From Flavobacterium sp. 1355 (GTDB lineage Bacteria; Bacteroidota; Bacteroidia; Flavobacteriales; Flavobacteriaceae): DNA of 64,000 bases. Both the position numbers and the translations under genes were made by a program. Below the pieces are notes generated by a model that made no database searches, had not been told where the DNA came from, and saw nothing but the letters and a program-made list of their open reading frames with translations. Below are positions 52,141 to 62,810 of the stretch, piece after piece (position 1 is the stretch's first letter; every line of letters starts with the position of its first letter). The stretch is taken from positions 62,001 to 126,000 of the forward strand of contig NZ_JAFICC010000004.1 of the NCBI RefSeq assembly GCF_017833415.1, read 5' to 3'.

Positions 52141-53595
52141 TTAGAGACTCGGTAAGTCTCCGTTTCCTTTGGTTGGCAAGTTGGTAGAGCCCATTAAGAA
52201 CAAATCTACTTCTCTTGCTGCTTCGCGACCTTCTGAAATAGCCCATACAATTAACGATTGTCCTCTTCGCATATCACCAGCAGTGAAAATGTGTGGTACA
52301 TTCGTTTGATAATTTTTTGCTTTATAGTTGCTTCTCATGTCAACTTCAAGACCCAATTGTTCGCTTAAAGTTTTTTCAGGACCTGTAAATCCTAAAGCCA
52401 ATAAAGCTAAATCGCAAGGCCAGATTTTCTCAGAACCTTCTTTTTCGATCAATTCAGGACGCTGACCCGGAGTCATTTTCCACTGAACTTCAACTGTTTT
52501 TAATCCGGTTAATTCTCCTTTGTCATTAGAAATGAATTCTTTAGTATTGATTAACCAGTTTCTGTCGCAGCCTTCTTCATGAGAAGAAGATGTTTTTAAC
52601 TGCAGCGGCCAGAAAGGCCAAGGAGTTGATTCGCTTCTTCCAACAGGTGGTTTTGGTAAAATCTCAAAGTTAGTAACTGATTTTGCACCGTGTCTGTTTG
52701 ATGTTCCGATACAGTCTGAACCTGTATCTCCACCACCAATTACGATTACGTCTTTTCCTGTTGCCATTACCTGGTCGGGAATTGACTCTCCGTATAAAAC
52801 TTTAGTTTGTTGAGTTAAGAAATCCATTGCCTGAACAACGCCTTTGCTTTCGATTCCTTTTGTTGGCAAACTTCTTCTTTCAGTTGCTCCACCACATAAT
52901 ACGATAGAATCAAATGCATTTAGTTCTTCAACGCTAAAGTTAACACCAACATTTACGTTAGTTTTAAAAGTGATTCCTTCTGCTTCAAGGATTGCTACAC
53001 GTCTGTCAATAATTCCTTTTTCTAATTTGAAATTTGGAATTCCGTAACGTAATAAACCTCCAATGGCATTGTCTCTTTCAAAAACCGTAACCGTGTGTCC
53101 GGCTCTGTTTAATTGCTGTGCAGCTGCCAAACCAGCAGGACCTGAACCAATAACAGCAACTGTTTTTCCTGTTCTTGTTTTTGGTGTTTGTGGTTTGATC
53201 CATCCTTCTGCAAAACCTCTTTCAATAATGTTTTTCTCGATATTTTCGATAGCAACCGGTTCTTTGATTATTCCTAGTACACATGATTTCTCACATGGAG
53301 CAGGACATAAGCGGCCTGTAAATTCCGGAAAGTTATTAGTAGATTGTAAAATCTCCAAAGCACCTTGCCATTCTTCCTGATGCACCATGTCGTTGAAATC
53401 AGGAATTAAATTTCCTAACGGACAAGCACTGTGGCAAAAAGGAATACCACAATCCATACATCTTGATCCTTGTTCTTTTTTCTTTTCTTCAGATAACGGA
53501 ATAGTAAATTCGTTGTAGTTCGAAACACGTTCTGCTACTGCTAAATTACTTTCGTCGGCTCTGCTATATTCTTTAAATCCGCCTATTTTACCCAT
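52141..53595 (-). CDS. gltD: Glutamate synthase small subunit
   Basis: A 484-residue beta subunit that supplies NADPH electrons to GltB. N-terminal Fe-S cluster domain: CMDCGIPFCHSACPLGNLIP and CPAPCEKSCVLGI; FAD motif VAVIGSGPAGLAAAQQLNRA; NADPH motif VIVIGGGDTGSDCIGTSNRH; C-terminal FTAGDMRRGQSLIVWAISEG. Complete. It lies 126 bp after the end of gltB (58239-53722) in the same orientation, so the two form an operon. Confidence 0.96.
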   Translation of the reverse strand: MGKIGGFKEYSRADESNLAVAERVSNYNEFTIPLSEEKKKEQGSRCMDCGIPFCHSACPLGNLIPDFNDMVHQEEWQGALEILQSTNNFPEFTGRLCPAPCEKSCVLGIIKEPVAIENIEKNIIERGFAEGWIKPQTPKTRTGKTVAVIGSGPAGLAAAQQLNRAGHTVTVFERDNAIGGLLRYGIPNFKLEKGIIDRRVAILEAEGITFKTNVNVGVNFSVEELNAFDSIVLCGGATERRSLPTKGIESKGVVQAMDFLTQQTKVLYGESIPDQVMATGKDVIVIGGGDTGSDCIGTSNRHGAKSVTNFEILPKPPVGRSESTPWPFWPLQLKTSSSHEEGCDRNWLINTKEFISNDKGELTGLKTVEVQWKMTPGQRPELIEKEGSEKIWPCDLALLALGFTGPEKTLSEQLGLEVDMRSNYKAKNYQTNVPHIFTAGDMRRGQSLIVWAISEGREAAREVDLFLMGSTNLPTKGNGDLPSL

Positions 53596-53721
53596 GACAT
53601 TTTTAATTAAAATAAAGTTTTAAAATTCCAATGTTTAAATTCCAAATTCCAAATCCTTCGACTTCGCTCAGGAAGACATCGTAAATAAATCTAAAATCTA
53701 AAATCTGAATTCTAAAATCAT

Positions 53722-56700
53722 TTATCCAGCTATTAATTCTTCTATTTTTTTCTCTTCTGCAATTCGTTGTAATGCTTTTTTGTAATCAGTTGGCATTACT
53801 TTTACGAAATGTTTCTGCTCATTTTCCCAGTCTGCTAAAATTCTTTTTGCTAATGGACTGCTGGTGTACAATGAATGATTTTTGATTAATCGTCTTAGTT
53901 TTGTAACATCCTCTTCTTCCATCGGATCGAATGCAACCATTTCCATGTTACATAATGTTGAATCAAATTTTTGATTTGGATCATAAACATAAGCTACACC
54001 ACCGCTCATACCAGCTGCGAAGTTTCTTCCTGTTTTTCCTAAAACTACCACTGTACCACCGGTCATGTACTCGCATCCGTGATCTCCAATTCCTTCAACA
54101 ACCGCAGTTGCTCCGGAATTTCTCACACAAAAACGCTCTCCGGCCATTCCATTAATATAAGCCTCTCCGGTAATAGCTCCGTACAAGGCAACGTTTCCAA
54201 TAATGATGTTTTCCTCAGGTTTGAAGGTTGCAGTAGGAGGGACTTTGATAATCAATTTTCCTCCCGAAAGTCCTTTTCCTAAATAATCATTACAGTTTCC
54301 GTGAATTTTAAACGACAATCCGTTTGTTGCAAAAGCACCAAAACTTTGTCCGGCAGAACCTTCAAAATCAACTAAAATAGTATCATCAGGTAATCCTTGT
54401 GCACCATAGATTTTTGAGATTTCATTACTCAAAATGGCACCTACAGAACGGTCTGTATTTTTAATTTTAAATGTAACTCTTGTTTTTTCTTTTCTATAAA
54501 TAGAAGGAATTGCTTCTTTGATGATGGCAAAATCCAATACGTTTTCAAGCTGGTGATCCTGCTCTGTTGTATTGTGATTCGGAACCGTTTTCGCTTTTTC
54601 CGGTTTGTATAGAATAGAAGATAAGTCTAAACCATTGGCTTTGTAATGTTTGATCGCTTTATTCACATTTAATTTTTGTGACTGACCCACCATTTCTTTT
54701 AAGGTTCTAAAGCCTAATTGCGCCATGATTTCTCTTAGTTCCTCAGCAATAAAATACATAAAGTTGATTACGTGCTCCGGAGTTCCTTTGAAATTTTTTC
54801 TCAATTCTGGATCCTGAGTTGCAATACCAACCGGACATGTATTTAAGTGACAAGCTCTCATCATAATACAACCAGAAGCAACAAGCGGAGCAGTTGCAAA
54901 ACCAAATTCTTCAGCTCCTAACAATGCAGCGATTGCTACGTCACGACCTGTTTTTAATTGTCCGTCACACTCTAAAACCACACGGCTTCTTAAATCATTT
55001 AAGATTAAAGTTTGCTGTGCTTCGGCTAAACCAAGTTCCCACGGAATTCCAGTGTGTTGTAATGAAGTTAATGGTGCAGCACCCGTTCCTCCATCATAAC
55101 CTGAAATAAGGATAACGTCAGCTTTTGCTTTGGCAACACCGGCAGCAATAGTTCCAACACCCACTTCAGAAACCAATTTTACGTTTACACGTGCTTCACG
55201 ATTTGCATTTTTCAAATCATAAATCAACTGAGATAAATCCTCAATAGAATAAATATCGTGGTGAGGCGGAGGCGAAATTAAACCTACATAAGGTGTAGAG
55301 TTTCTCGTTTCGGCAATCCACGGCACTACTTTTTCTCCAGGAAGCTGCCCACCTTCACCAGGTTTTGCTCCCTGAGCCATTTTAATCTGGATTTCTTTAG
55401 CGTTTGTCAAATAGTTGATCGAAACACCAAAACGTCCAGATGCCACTTGTTTGATTGCACTATTTCTCGAATCTCCGTTAATTTCTTTCTGGAAACGTTT
55501 CGGATCTTCTCCACCTTCTCCAGAGTTACTTTTTCCGCCAATTCTGTTCATTGCAATTGCTAAATTCTCGTGTGCTTCTCTACTGATAGATCCGTAAGAC
55601 ATTGCACCTGTTTTGAATTTTTTTACAATTTCTGTCCAGGGTTCTACTTCATCAATAGAAATTGGATCTAAATTATTGAATTCAAACATTCCTCTAATAG
55701 TCATTAAGTTAGAGCTTTGCTCATTGACCATATTAGAGTATTCTTTATAACTTTCAGGACTGTTTAAACGAACAGCTTGTTGTAATTTTGCAATAGTTGT
55801 TGGATTAAACATGTGTTTTTCACCGCCACGTCTCCATCTGTAAATTCCTCCAATTTCTAAAGGTAGCAAACTTGCCACTTTTGAATTTGGAAATGCTTTT
55901 TGGAAACGTTTTTTCACTTCTTTCTCCACTTCAATCAAACCAATTCCTTCGATTCTTGAAGGTGTGTAAGGGAAATATTTAGAAGTAAAGGTTTTGTTTA
56001 AACCTAAAATCTCGAAAATCTGGGCAGCTCTGTACGAATGTAAAGTAGAGATACCAATTTTGTTCATGATTTTAACGATTCCTTTTGCAATCGCTTTGTT
56101 GTAATTTACAATTGCATAATCAGCTTTTACACCTTTAATGAACCCTTGATTTACCTGATCGTGAATGATTTCATTTACCATGTATGGATTGATCGCACTT
56201 GCGCCGTATCCGAACAATAAAGCAAAATGATGCGGTTCACGAGGTTCTGCAGATTCGATTATGATTCCGAATTTAGAACGAACCTGTAAAATGTTCAAAG
56301 AGTGGTGAATGTAAGAACAAGCCAGTAACATAGGAATTGGCGCCATTTGCTCACTAACACCTCTGTCTGATAATATGATTACATTGCAACCTTCAGAAAC
56401 AGCTTTAAAAGTTGCCTGAACACATTTTTCAAGAGCACGTTCTAAACCATTCACTCCTTTTTCTATTTTATATAAAGTAGAAATTGTAGCCGATTTAAAA
56501 TCTGCGTGATCAATGTTTCTTATTTTATCTAAATCCTCATTAGAAATAACCGGATTTTGGATTTTTAATTTTTTACATTGTTTCGATTCAATTTCAAAAA
56601 TATTGAAATCTCCACCAACTGCTAAACTAATATCAGTAATGATTTCTTCACGAATACCATCCAAAGGGGGGTTGGTAACCTGAGCAAATAATTGTTTGAA

Positions 56701-58239
56701 ATAGTTGTACAACAATTGAGGCTGGTCTGACAATACAGCCAAAGGCGTGTCGTTACCCATAGAACTGATAGCTTCAGCTCCCTGACCTCCCATTGGGTTG
56801 ATGATTGTTTTTAAATCTTCAATTGTATAACCAAATAATTTTTGTCTCGTTAAGAAATCCAGTTTCTCAACCGGAGTTGGATTATTTGTGTACGGAACTT
56901 TAGATAATGGCAATAAGTTGGCATCTAACCATTCTTTATAAGGACGTTTTGTAACTATCGCTTTTTTAACTTCTTCGTCTTCGATAATACGGCCTTCGTT
57001 CATATCCACAAGGAACATTTTTCCTGGCTCTAAACGACCATGCTGAATTACATCTTCGGGATCGATATCCAATACACCAATTTCTGATGACATGATTACG
57101 AAACCACTTTTTGTCAATGTATAACGAGAAGGGCGCAATCCGTTTCTGTCTAATAGGGCACCAATTACGTTACCATCTGTAAACGGAATAGAAGCAGGGC
57201 CATCCCAAGGTTCCATAATACAAGCGTTAAACTCGTAAAATGCTCTTTTTTCAGGAGACATGGTCTGGTGTTTTTCCCAGGCTTCAGGAACTACCATCAT
57301 CATGGCTTCAGGCAATGAACGACCTGTCATTAATAAAAGCTCTACCACCATATCCATAGAAGCAGAATCTGATTTTCCTTCTAAGATAATTGGGAATAAT
57401 TTTTTGATGTCATCACCAAAAACTTTGCTTTGCATTAATTCTTCACGGGCGCGCATACGGCTTACGTTTCCACGAAGCGTATTGATTTCACCATTATGAC
57501 ACATGTATCTAAACGGCTGTGCTAAATCCCATGAAGGGAAAGTATTTGTAGAGAAACGTTGGTGTACAAGCGCCAAGCGTGTCACTAAATCGGGATCTTT
57601 TAAATCAACATAATAACGGCTGATGTCTTCCGGCATCAATAAACCTTTATATATTATGGTAGTTGTCGATAAACTAGAGAAATAAAACATGTGGCTTTCA
57701 GAGGTTTTAGATCCTCTAATAGCATGTTCAGCGATTTTTCTAGCTGCAAAAAGTTTTGCATTAAATTCTTGTTCTGTTAAATCCTGACCGTTTTTGCTAA
57801 CAAAAACCTGTTTAACAGTTGGTTCTTTTTCTGCGGCAATCTGCCCTAAATTTTCTACTTCAACAGGTACATCTCTCCAGCCTAAGATCTTTAGATTTTG
57901 ATCTTTAACTGTTGATTCAAAGGTGTTCATGCAAAATGATACCTGGTTTTTGCTTTTTGGTAAAAAAACCATTCCTACTGCATACTCACGCGTTTCAGGG
58001 ATTTCAAAATCACATACTTTTTTAAAAAAATCATGTGGGATATCAAATAAAATTCCGGCTCCATCACCAGTTCGTCCGTCAGAACTTACTGCACCACGAT
58101 GTTCCAATTTTATTAAGATGTCCAATGCTTTGTGAATGATGTCATTAGATTTAATACCATTCAAATTACAAATAAATCCTGCACCACAATTGTCGTGTTC
58201 AAATTCAGGCAAATAAAGCCCTTGTTCTTTAACTCTCAT
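53722..58239 (-). CDS. gltB: Glutamate synthase large subunit
   Basis: A ~1505-residue alpha subunit: N-terminal glutaminase domain whose nucleophile Cys lies in [16 protein letters not shown] and is exposed after propeptide removal (short leader [17 protein letters not shown]); central domain; FMN-binding synthase domain with [45 protein letters not shown] and the Fe-S site [20 protein letters not shown]-terminal GXGXG beta-helix ([33 protein letters not shown]). It makes two glutamate from glutamine and 2-oxoglutarate. ATG 58239 is preferred over the frame start at 58281. Confidence 0.97.
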   Translation of the reverse strand: MRVKEQGLYLPEFEHDNCGAGFICNLNGIKSNDIIHKALDILIKLEHRGAVSSDGRTGDGAGILFDIPHDFFKKVCDFEIPETREYAVGMVFLPKSKNQVSFCMNTFESTVKDQNLKILGWRDVPVEVENLGQIAAEKEPTVKQVFVSKNGQDLTEQEFNAKLFAARKIAEHAIRGSKTSESHMFYFSSLSTTTIIYKGLLMPEDISRYYVDLKDPDLVTRLALVHQRFSTNTFPSWDLAQPFRYMCHNGEINTLRGNVSRMRAREELMQSKVFGDDIKKLFPIILEGKSDSASMDMVVELLLMTGRSLPEAMMMVVPEAWEKHQTMSPEKRAFYEFNACIMEPWDGPASIPFTDGNVIGALLDRNGLRPSRYTLTKSGFVIMSSEIGVLDIDPEDVIQHGRLEPGKMFLVDMNEGRIIEDEEVKKAIVTKRPYKEWLDANLLPLSKVPYTNNPTPVEKLDFLTRQKLFGYTIEDLKTIINPMGGQGAEAISSMGNDTPLAVLSDQPQLLYNYFKQLFAQVTNPPLDGIREEIITDISLAVGGDFNIFEIESKQCKKLKIQNPVISNEDLDKIRNIDHADFKSATISTLYKIEKGVNGLERALEKCVQATFKAVSEGCNVIILSDRGVSEQMAPIPMLLACSYIHHSLNILQVRSKFGIIIESAEPREPHHFALLFGYGASAINPYMVNEIIHDQVNQGFIKGVKADYAIVNYNKAIAKGIVKIMNKIGISTLHSYRAAQIFEILGLNKTFTSKYFPYTPSRIEGIGLIEVEKEVKKRFQKAFPNSKVASLLPLEIGGIYRWRRGGEKHMFNPTTIAKLQQAVRLNSPESYKEYSNMVNEQSSNLMTIRGMFEFNNLDPISIDEVEPWTEIVKKFKTGAMSYGSISREAHENLAIAMNRIGGKSNSGEGGEDPKRFQKEINGDSRNSAIKQVASGRFGVSINYLTNAKEIQIKMAQGAKPGEGGQLPGEKVVPWIAETRNSTPYVGLISPPPHHDIYSIEDLSQLIYDLKNANREARVNVKLVSEVGVGTIAAGVAKAKADVILISGYDGGTGAAPLTSLQHTGIPWELGLAEAQQTLILNDLRSRVVLECDGQLKTGRDVAIAALLGAEEFGFATAPLVASGCIMMRACHLNTCPVGIATQDPELRKNFKGTPEHVINFMYFIAEELREIMAQLGFRTLKEMVGQSQKLNVNKAIKHYKANGLDLSSILYKPEKAKTVPNHNTTEQDHQLENVLDFAIIKEAIPSIYRKEKTRVTFKIKNTDRSVGAILSNEISKIYGAQGLPDDTILVDFEGSAGQSFGAFATNGLSFKIHGNCNDYLGKGLSGGKLIIKVPPTATFKPEENIIIGNVALYGAITGEAYINGMAGERFCVRNSGATAVVEGIGDHGCEYMTGGTVVVLGKTGRNFAAGMSGGVAYVYDPNQKFDSTLCNMEMVAFDPMEEEDVTKLRRLIKNHSLYTSSPLAKRILADWENEQKHFVKVMPTDYKKALQRIAEEKKIEELIAG

Positions 58240-58654
58240 TCTTGATATTTTTTCTACAAAAATAAAGATTTCGTTAAACATAATGTATTGAAAATGTCAT
58301 TTGGCTTACATTTTTATAGTAATATTAGAAAAAGGGTTCTTAAATGATAATAATTTTATTTAAACCATTGTGAAATGATAAAATCACAATATGTTTTAAA
58401 TAATATTAGGAAAAATTGGCGCTTAGCTATTGAAACCATTGATATTTTTGTTAAATATCAAACGATATAGTGATTTTTAGTTAACAATTTGCATGCAATT
58501 GTTTAACGATTACTTTTCTTTAAAAAAGAATAACTCCCTTATATAAATTTGAGGCATTTTTTAATTAAAAAAGATTTTACTTTTAAGTTGAATTTTGCTA
58601 TTTTTGTCGCACTTTTATTCTGAACTAAATTCAGAACCAGACAAATTCTATATT
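58240..58654. other. Divergent gltB / sucC promoter region
   Basis: About 415 bp of AT-rich DNA between the divergent genes. A TATTTTTG -7 box (58599-58606) fits sucC. A 'tatcaaacgatatag' region (about 58456-58470) and a 'gaacccttttt'-like stretch were noted, but nothing I can name as operator or riboswitch. Confidence 0.45.
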
Positions 58655-59848
58655 ATGAACATACACGAATATCAAGGAAAAGAAATTTTAGCAAGTTACG
58701 GAGTACGCATTCAACGCGGAATTGTGGCTAACAATGCAGTTGAAGCTGTAGCTGCTGCAAAACAATTAACGGCCGAAACCGGAACAGGATGGCATGTGAT
58801 TAAAGCACAAATTCACGCAGGTGGTCGTGGAAAAGGTGGTGGAGTTAAGTTGGCTAAAAATTTACAACAAGTTGAAGAAATTGCAGGACAAATTATAGGA
58901 ATGCAATTAATTACGCCTCAAACTTCTGCTGAGGGTAAAAAAGTAAACAAAGTTTTAGTTGCTGAAGATGTTTACTATCCTGGTGAAAGTGAAACTTCTG
59001 AATTTTATGTTTCTGTTTTATTGAATAGAGCTACAGGACGCAACATGATTATGTATTCTACTGAAGGTGGAATGGATATCGAAGAAGTTGCTGAGCACAC
59101 ACCACACTTAATCTTTACTGAAGAGGTTGATCCTTCTGTAGGTTTACAAGGTTTTCAGGCTAGAAGAATTGCTTTTAACTTAGGTCTTTCCGGAAATGCT
59201 TTCAAAGAAATGGTTAAATTCATCGACGCACTTTACAATGCTTACATTGGTTCTGATGCTTCTATGTTTGAAATCAACCCGGTTTTGAAAACATCTGATA
59301 ACAAAATTATGGCTGTTGATGCTAAAGTAAATATCGATGATAATGCTTTATACAGACAACCAAAGTATGCTGAAATGAGAGATATCCGTGAGGAGAACCC
59401 AATCGAAGTTGAAGCTAAAGAAGTAGGATTGAATTATGTAGATCTTGACGGTACTGTAGGATGTATGGTAAACGGAGCTGGTCTTGCAATGGCAACTATG
59501 GATTTAATTAAATACGCTGGTTTTGAGCCTGCTAACTTCCTTGACGTTGGTGGAACTGCTGATGCTAAACGTGTTGAAACTGCTTTCAGAATTATCTTGA
59601 AAGATCCAAACGTAAAAGCTATTTTGATTAACATTTTTGGAGGAATCGTTCGTTGTGACCGTGTTGCTCAAGGTGTTGTTGATGCTTACAAAAATATGGG
59701 TGATGCTATTAAAGTGCCAATTATCGTTCGTTTGCAAGGAACAAATGCTGAAATTGCAAAAGAATTAATTGACAATTCTGGTATGCCAATCTTATCTGCT
59801 GTTCAGTTTCAAGAAGCTGCAGATCAAGTTAAAGCTGCGCTTTCTTAA
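58655..59848 (+). CDS. sucC: Succinate-CoA ligase (ADP-forming) beta subunit
   Basis: A 397-residue ATP-grasp subunit of the TCA-cycle enzyme interconverting succinyl-CoA and succinate. Family motifs: [17 protein letters not shown] at the start, [68 protein letters not shown]. The start ATG at 58655 is fixed by the conserved MNIHEYQ. The partner alpha subunit (sucD) does not follow here. Confidence 0.96.
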   Translation: MNIHEYQGKEILASYGVRIQRGIVANNAVEAVAAAKQLTAETGTGWHVIKAQIHAGGRGKGGGVKLAKNLQQVEEIAGQIIGMQLITPQTSAEGKKVNKVLVAEDVYYPGESETSEFYVSVLLNRATGRNMIMYSTEGGMDIEEVAEHTPHLIFTEEVDPSVGLQGFQARRIAFNLGLSGNAFKEMVKFIDALYNAYIGSDASMFEINPVLKTSDNKIMAVDAKVNIDDNALYRQPKYAEMRDIREENPIEVEAKEVGLNYVDLDGTVGCMVNGAGLAMATMDLIKYAGFEPANFLDVGGTADAKRVETAFRIILKDPNVKAILINIFGGIVRCDRVAQGVVDAYKNMGDAIKVPIIVRLQGTNAEIAKELIDNSGMPILSAVQFQEAADQVKAALS

Positions 59849-59872
59849 TCAAATAAGAAATCAATTATATAG

Positions 59873-59898
59873 AAAAGCCTCCGATATCGGAGGCTTTT
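59873..59898 (+). terminator. Terminator after sucC
   Basis: Perfect palindrome aaaagcctccgat / atcggaggctttt followed by T residues. Confidence 0.9.
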
Positions 59899-59911
59899 TT
59901 TTTCAGGTCAA

Positions 59912-60032
59912 TTTAACCGCAAAGTGCGCAAGGTTTTTACTTGTAGGGTTTTATATAAACGCAAAAGTTCGCAAAGCTTTATCAATATAGCTTTGCGAAC
60001 ATTGCGTAATTCTTAGCGCTCTTTGCGGTTAA
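59912..60032. repeat. Dispersed 'ttaaccgcaaag' repeat
   Basis: Outer arms ttaaccgcaaagtgcgc (59917-59933) and gcgctctttgcggttaa (60017-60033) are near-complements. The inner phrase agttcgcaaagctttatc / atagctttgcgaac is also paired. Related fragments lie at 24368-24438. Confidence 0.65.
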
Positions 60033-60491
60033 TTATTTTTTATTCTTTCCGTTTTTATAGACAACCTTTTCTACCACCTGTATTTTAGGTGCAGCAGGTT
60101 TTTTCTTAAAAGGTTTTTTAGCCGCAGTTCCTGTTTTAGAAGGTGCTTTATCGCCTCTTCCTTTTTCAGCATCTTTCGCACTTGCTTTAAATTCAGGTCT
60201 TTCTTTTGTGCTGTCTTTCTTCGGAATTTCTGCTTTATGTTTTGCTAAAACATCGTTTGGGTTTTTAGGATTTTCTTTTGTTCCTCTTAAATGAATTACC
60301 AATCCGTTCAGGAAATTACGCAAAACCTGATCGCCGCATTCCATATAATTTTCATGATCTTCGGCTCTGAAAAAAGCTCCTAATTCTGATTTTGAAATTC
60401 TAAAATCTACTAATTCTAAAATCTCAACTATTTGGTCATCACGGAGCATTAAAGCCACGCGAAGTTTTTTTAAGATATCGTTGTTCGTCAT
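60033..60491 (-). CDS. DUF1456 family protein (YehS-like)
   Basis: A 152-residue protein. The N-terminal DUF1456 region has two similar halves: NNDILKKLRVALMLRDDQIV and LGAFFRAEDHENYMECGDQV, LRNFLNGLVIHLRG. The C-terminal third (ENPKNPNDVLAKHKAEIPKK) is a basic, low-complexity tail rich in Lys, Ala and Pro, not present in E. coli YehS. Function unknown; nucleic-acid contact of the tail is conceivable but inferred from charge only. Confidence 0.9.
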   Translation of the reverse strand: MTNNDILKKLRVALMLRDDQIVEILELVDFRISKSELGAFFRAEDHENYMECGDQVLRNFLNGLVIHLRGTKENPKNPNDVLAKHKAEIPKKDSTKERPEFKASAKDAEKGRGDKAPSKTGTAAKKPFKKKPAAPKIQVVEKVVYKNGKNKK

Positions 60492-60532
60492 CGTTTAATT
60501 TTTTACAAAGGTACATTATTTTCCAAGGAATG

Positions 60533-61543
60533 TCAGAACAAAATTACGCCAGTTCCGGTTCTGTCAGGGTAAAATGTTTTGCCGTTTTCAATTGTTATAC
60601 CGCTGGCTATATCTTCGGCCAATAATAAAGGACCATCCATATCGACATAATCTAATTCGGGTAATAAATGAGCAATCGAAGAAATTCCAACAGTTGATTC
60701 TGTCATACATCCTACCATTGTTTTTAAACCAAGTTTTTTAGCCTCAGCAATCATTCTTCTGCCGGGTGTAATTCCGCCACATTTCATTAATTTGATATTT
60801 ACGCCATGAAAATGATTGTAACATTTTACAACATCACTTTCTATAATGCAACTCTCATCGGCTATGATTGGCAAAACGGAGTTTTTAAAAACTTCCCGCT
60901 GACCTTGCCAATCGTTTGCTTTTAGGGGCTGTTCGATAAATTCCACATTTAATTTTTTTAGAATTTCAGCATTCGATAAAGTTTCCTCAACCGTCCAGGC
61001 GCAATTGGCATCAACCCTAAAAACAGCATCGCTCTGTTTTCTTAATTCGGTTACAATTGCAATATCTTCCGGAGTGCCCAGTTTTATTTTATAAATCGGC
61101 CACGGAAGTTCTTTCATTTTAGCAATCATATTTTCGATACTTCCAATACCGATTGTGTAATTTGTTAACGGATTATTTGCTATGTCGTAATTCCATAATT
61201 CATATAGTTTTTTGCCTTTTTTGCGCGCATACAAATCATTATAAGCATTATCTAAAGCGCATAAAGCAAATGGATTGTTTTGTAAAAAAGGACTTAATTT
61301 GAGCCAGAATTCCTCGGGAGTTTCATTCGAAGTATTTTCAATATTATTACGAATTAGTTCAATATCGTTTTGTATGATATCAATTGTGATATTATAATAC
61401 GGATTTGAAGTTGCCTCACCAAAACCGGAAAAACCATCTTCTTGTAGCTCGACAATAACTGAAGGCTGAAAATCAATTGATTTTCTCGAAATCCTAAAAG
61501 TGTGTTTCAGTTTAAGATCGTAAGCTCTTACTATTAATTTCAT
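60533..61543 (-). CDS. L-Ala-D/L-Glu (dipeptide) epimerase, enolase superfamily
   Basis: A 336-residue enolase-superfamily enzyme. The catalytic lysine pair is visible: IYKIKLGTPED (KxK) and GVNIKLMKCGG; metal ligands are the Asp of FRVDANCAW, the Glu of VEFIEQPL and the Asp of PIIADESC. These features fit L-Ala-D/L-Glu epimerases that let cells use murein dipeptides after recycling, connecting it functionally to the nagZ/ampG/anmK genes in this window. Other dipeptide specificities remain possible. It lies 15 bp from the next gene and probably belongs to the same transcript. Confidence 0.9.
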   Translation of the reverse strand: MKLIVRAYDLKLKHTFRISRKSIDFQPSVIVELQEDGFSGFGEATSNPYYNITIDIIQNDIELIRNNIENTSNETPEEFWLKLSPFLQNNPFALCALDNAYNDLYARKKGKKLYELWNYDIANNPLTNYTIGIGSIENMIAKMKELPWPIYKIKLGTPEDIAIVTELRKQSDAVFRVDANCAWTVEETLSNAEILKKLNVEFIEQPLKANDWQGQREVFKNSVLPIIADESCIIESDVVKCYNHFHGVNIKLMKCGGITPGRRMIAEAKKLGLKTMVGCMTESTVGISSIAHLLPELDYVDMDGPLLLAEDIASGITIENGKTFYPDRTGTGVILF

Positions 61544-61558
61544 ATTATAAAATTATTT

Positions 61559-62356
61559 TTAATAACCAAGCCATACTATTGCTTTTGCAAAACCATCGCG
61601 CCAGAGTTTTTCATTATGCTGTCCGTTTTTTACAACTTTAGTTTTGGTAAGATGAAGGCAATAGCAGCGTTTAGTGTCTAGTAAATACTCCATTTTAGTC
61701 ACATCTTTTACCATATTTTCATCTTCATTGTCTCCACATAAAAAATATATTTTTGTTTTGATTTTTGGGGCTTTTTCGGTAAAAGTGAAAATTTCTTTTG
61801 AAAACCAAAATGAAGGAGAAAAAATGCCGGCCTTACCAAAAACTTCGGGATATTTTACAGCAGCATAATAAGATACCAAACCACCCAGCGAACTTCCCAT
61901 AATTATAGTGTTTTTGGGTTTTGTTTTGGTTCTGTAGTTTTTGTCGATATATGGTTTTAAAGTTTTTACAATAAAATCAACATAATTATCGGCATTTCCG
62001 CCGCCGTATTTTTCATTTTTATAAGGTGTTAATTCTTCTATGCGTTTTTCGTTTCCATGCTCAATTCCGACCACAATTACCTGTGCTTTTAAACTATCCA
62101 GTTTTTCATCGACATTCCATTCACCAACAAAAGAAGTCTTTGTATCAAATAGATTTTGCGCATCATGCATGTAGATTACACTAAATTTCTTTTTTACTGC
62201 TGTTGCATAATCCTCAGGAAGATAAATCCAGATTTCTTTTGTGGTTTTGAGCTGAGGTGCCTCGATAGTAAAAGTCGATACATTTTTTGAAGCGGTGCTT
62301 TGGGCATTCCCGGATATCATCCAAAAGAATATAAAAATGAAGAAACCTCGAGTCAT
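61559..62356 (-). CDS. Secreted alpha/beta hydrolase, esterase-like
   Basis: A 265-residue alpha/beta hydrolase of the esterase D / enterochelin-esterase type. Signal peptide (TRGFFIFIFFWMISGNAQS, start at 62356). WIYLPEDYATA and VIYMHDAQNLFD open the fold; the nucleophile Ser lies in IIMGSSLGGLVSYYAAVKYP, and the C-terminal NGQHNEKLWRDGFAKAIVWL supplies the catalytic His. Substrate unknown. The gene directly precedes the epimerase (15 bp) and may work on cell-wall or siderophore esters; both are speculative. Confidence 0.87.
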   Translation of the reverse strand: MTRGFFIFIFFWMISGNAQSTASKNVSTFTIEAPQLKTTKEIWIYLPEDYATAVKKKFSVIYMHDAQNLFDTKTSFVGEWNVDEKLDSLKAQVIVVGIEHGNEKRIEELTPYKNEKYGGGNADNYVDFIVKTLKPYIDKNYRTKTKPKNTIIMGSSLGGLVSYYAAVKYPEVFGKAGIFSPSFWFSKEIFTFTEKAPKIKTKIYFLCGDNEDENMVKDVTKMEYLLDTKRCYCLHLTKTKVVKNGQHNEKLWRDGFAKAIVWLGY

Positions 62357-62408
62357 TAGTTTTGTGTTTATACTTAAAAACAATATTTTAGCTAAAAATA
62401 CAAATTTG

Positions 62409-62810
62409 ATGAATACGCAAATAGAAAAGAAAAGTTTACTTTTAGAAATGATCGCTTTTTCTACAATCGATGGGAATCTGCATAAACGTGAGCATGAATT
62501 TCTATGGATTGTGGCACAGGAATTAAATATAGATCGTACTGAGTTTAATGATTTATTTCATCAGGAAATAAAACCATTAGTTATAAGATCAGAGTTTCAG
62601 CGTATTCAGCAGTTTTACAGACTGGCTTTAATTATGCATTGTGACGGCATTCTGCATGCAAAAGAGGCCAAAGCCATTCAGCAAATTGCAATCGAAATGG
62701 GACTGAATCCAAATGCAACAAAAAGAATTCTGGATTTAATGAAAAAAGCACCAAATGCGATAATTGATCCTAAACTTCTGCTAAAGGTATTTCAGGAACA
62801 ACACAATTAA
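62409..62810 (+). CDS. TerB-like (tellurite-resistance fold) small protein
   Basis: A 133-residue helical protein with the TerB-type pattern: [20 protein letters not shown], then [20 protein letters not shown], acidic residues positioned as metal ligands (D/E in [12 protein letters not shown] and [11 protein letters not shown]). Start ATG 62409 ([11 protein letters not shown]) chosen because the longer frame overlaps the divergent hydrolase gene. The family is linked to metal or stress responses; the actual role is unknown. Confidence 0.82.
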   Translation: MNTQIEKKSLLLEMIAFSTIDGNLHKREHEFLWIVAQELNIDRTEFNDLFHQEIKPLVIRSEFQRIQQFYRLALIMHCDGILHAKEAKAIQQIAIEMGLNPNATKRILDLMKKAPNAIIDPKLLLKVFQEQHN

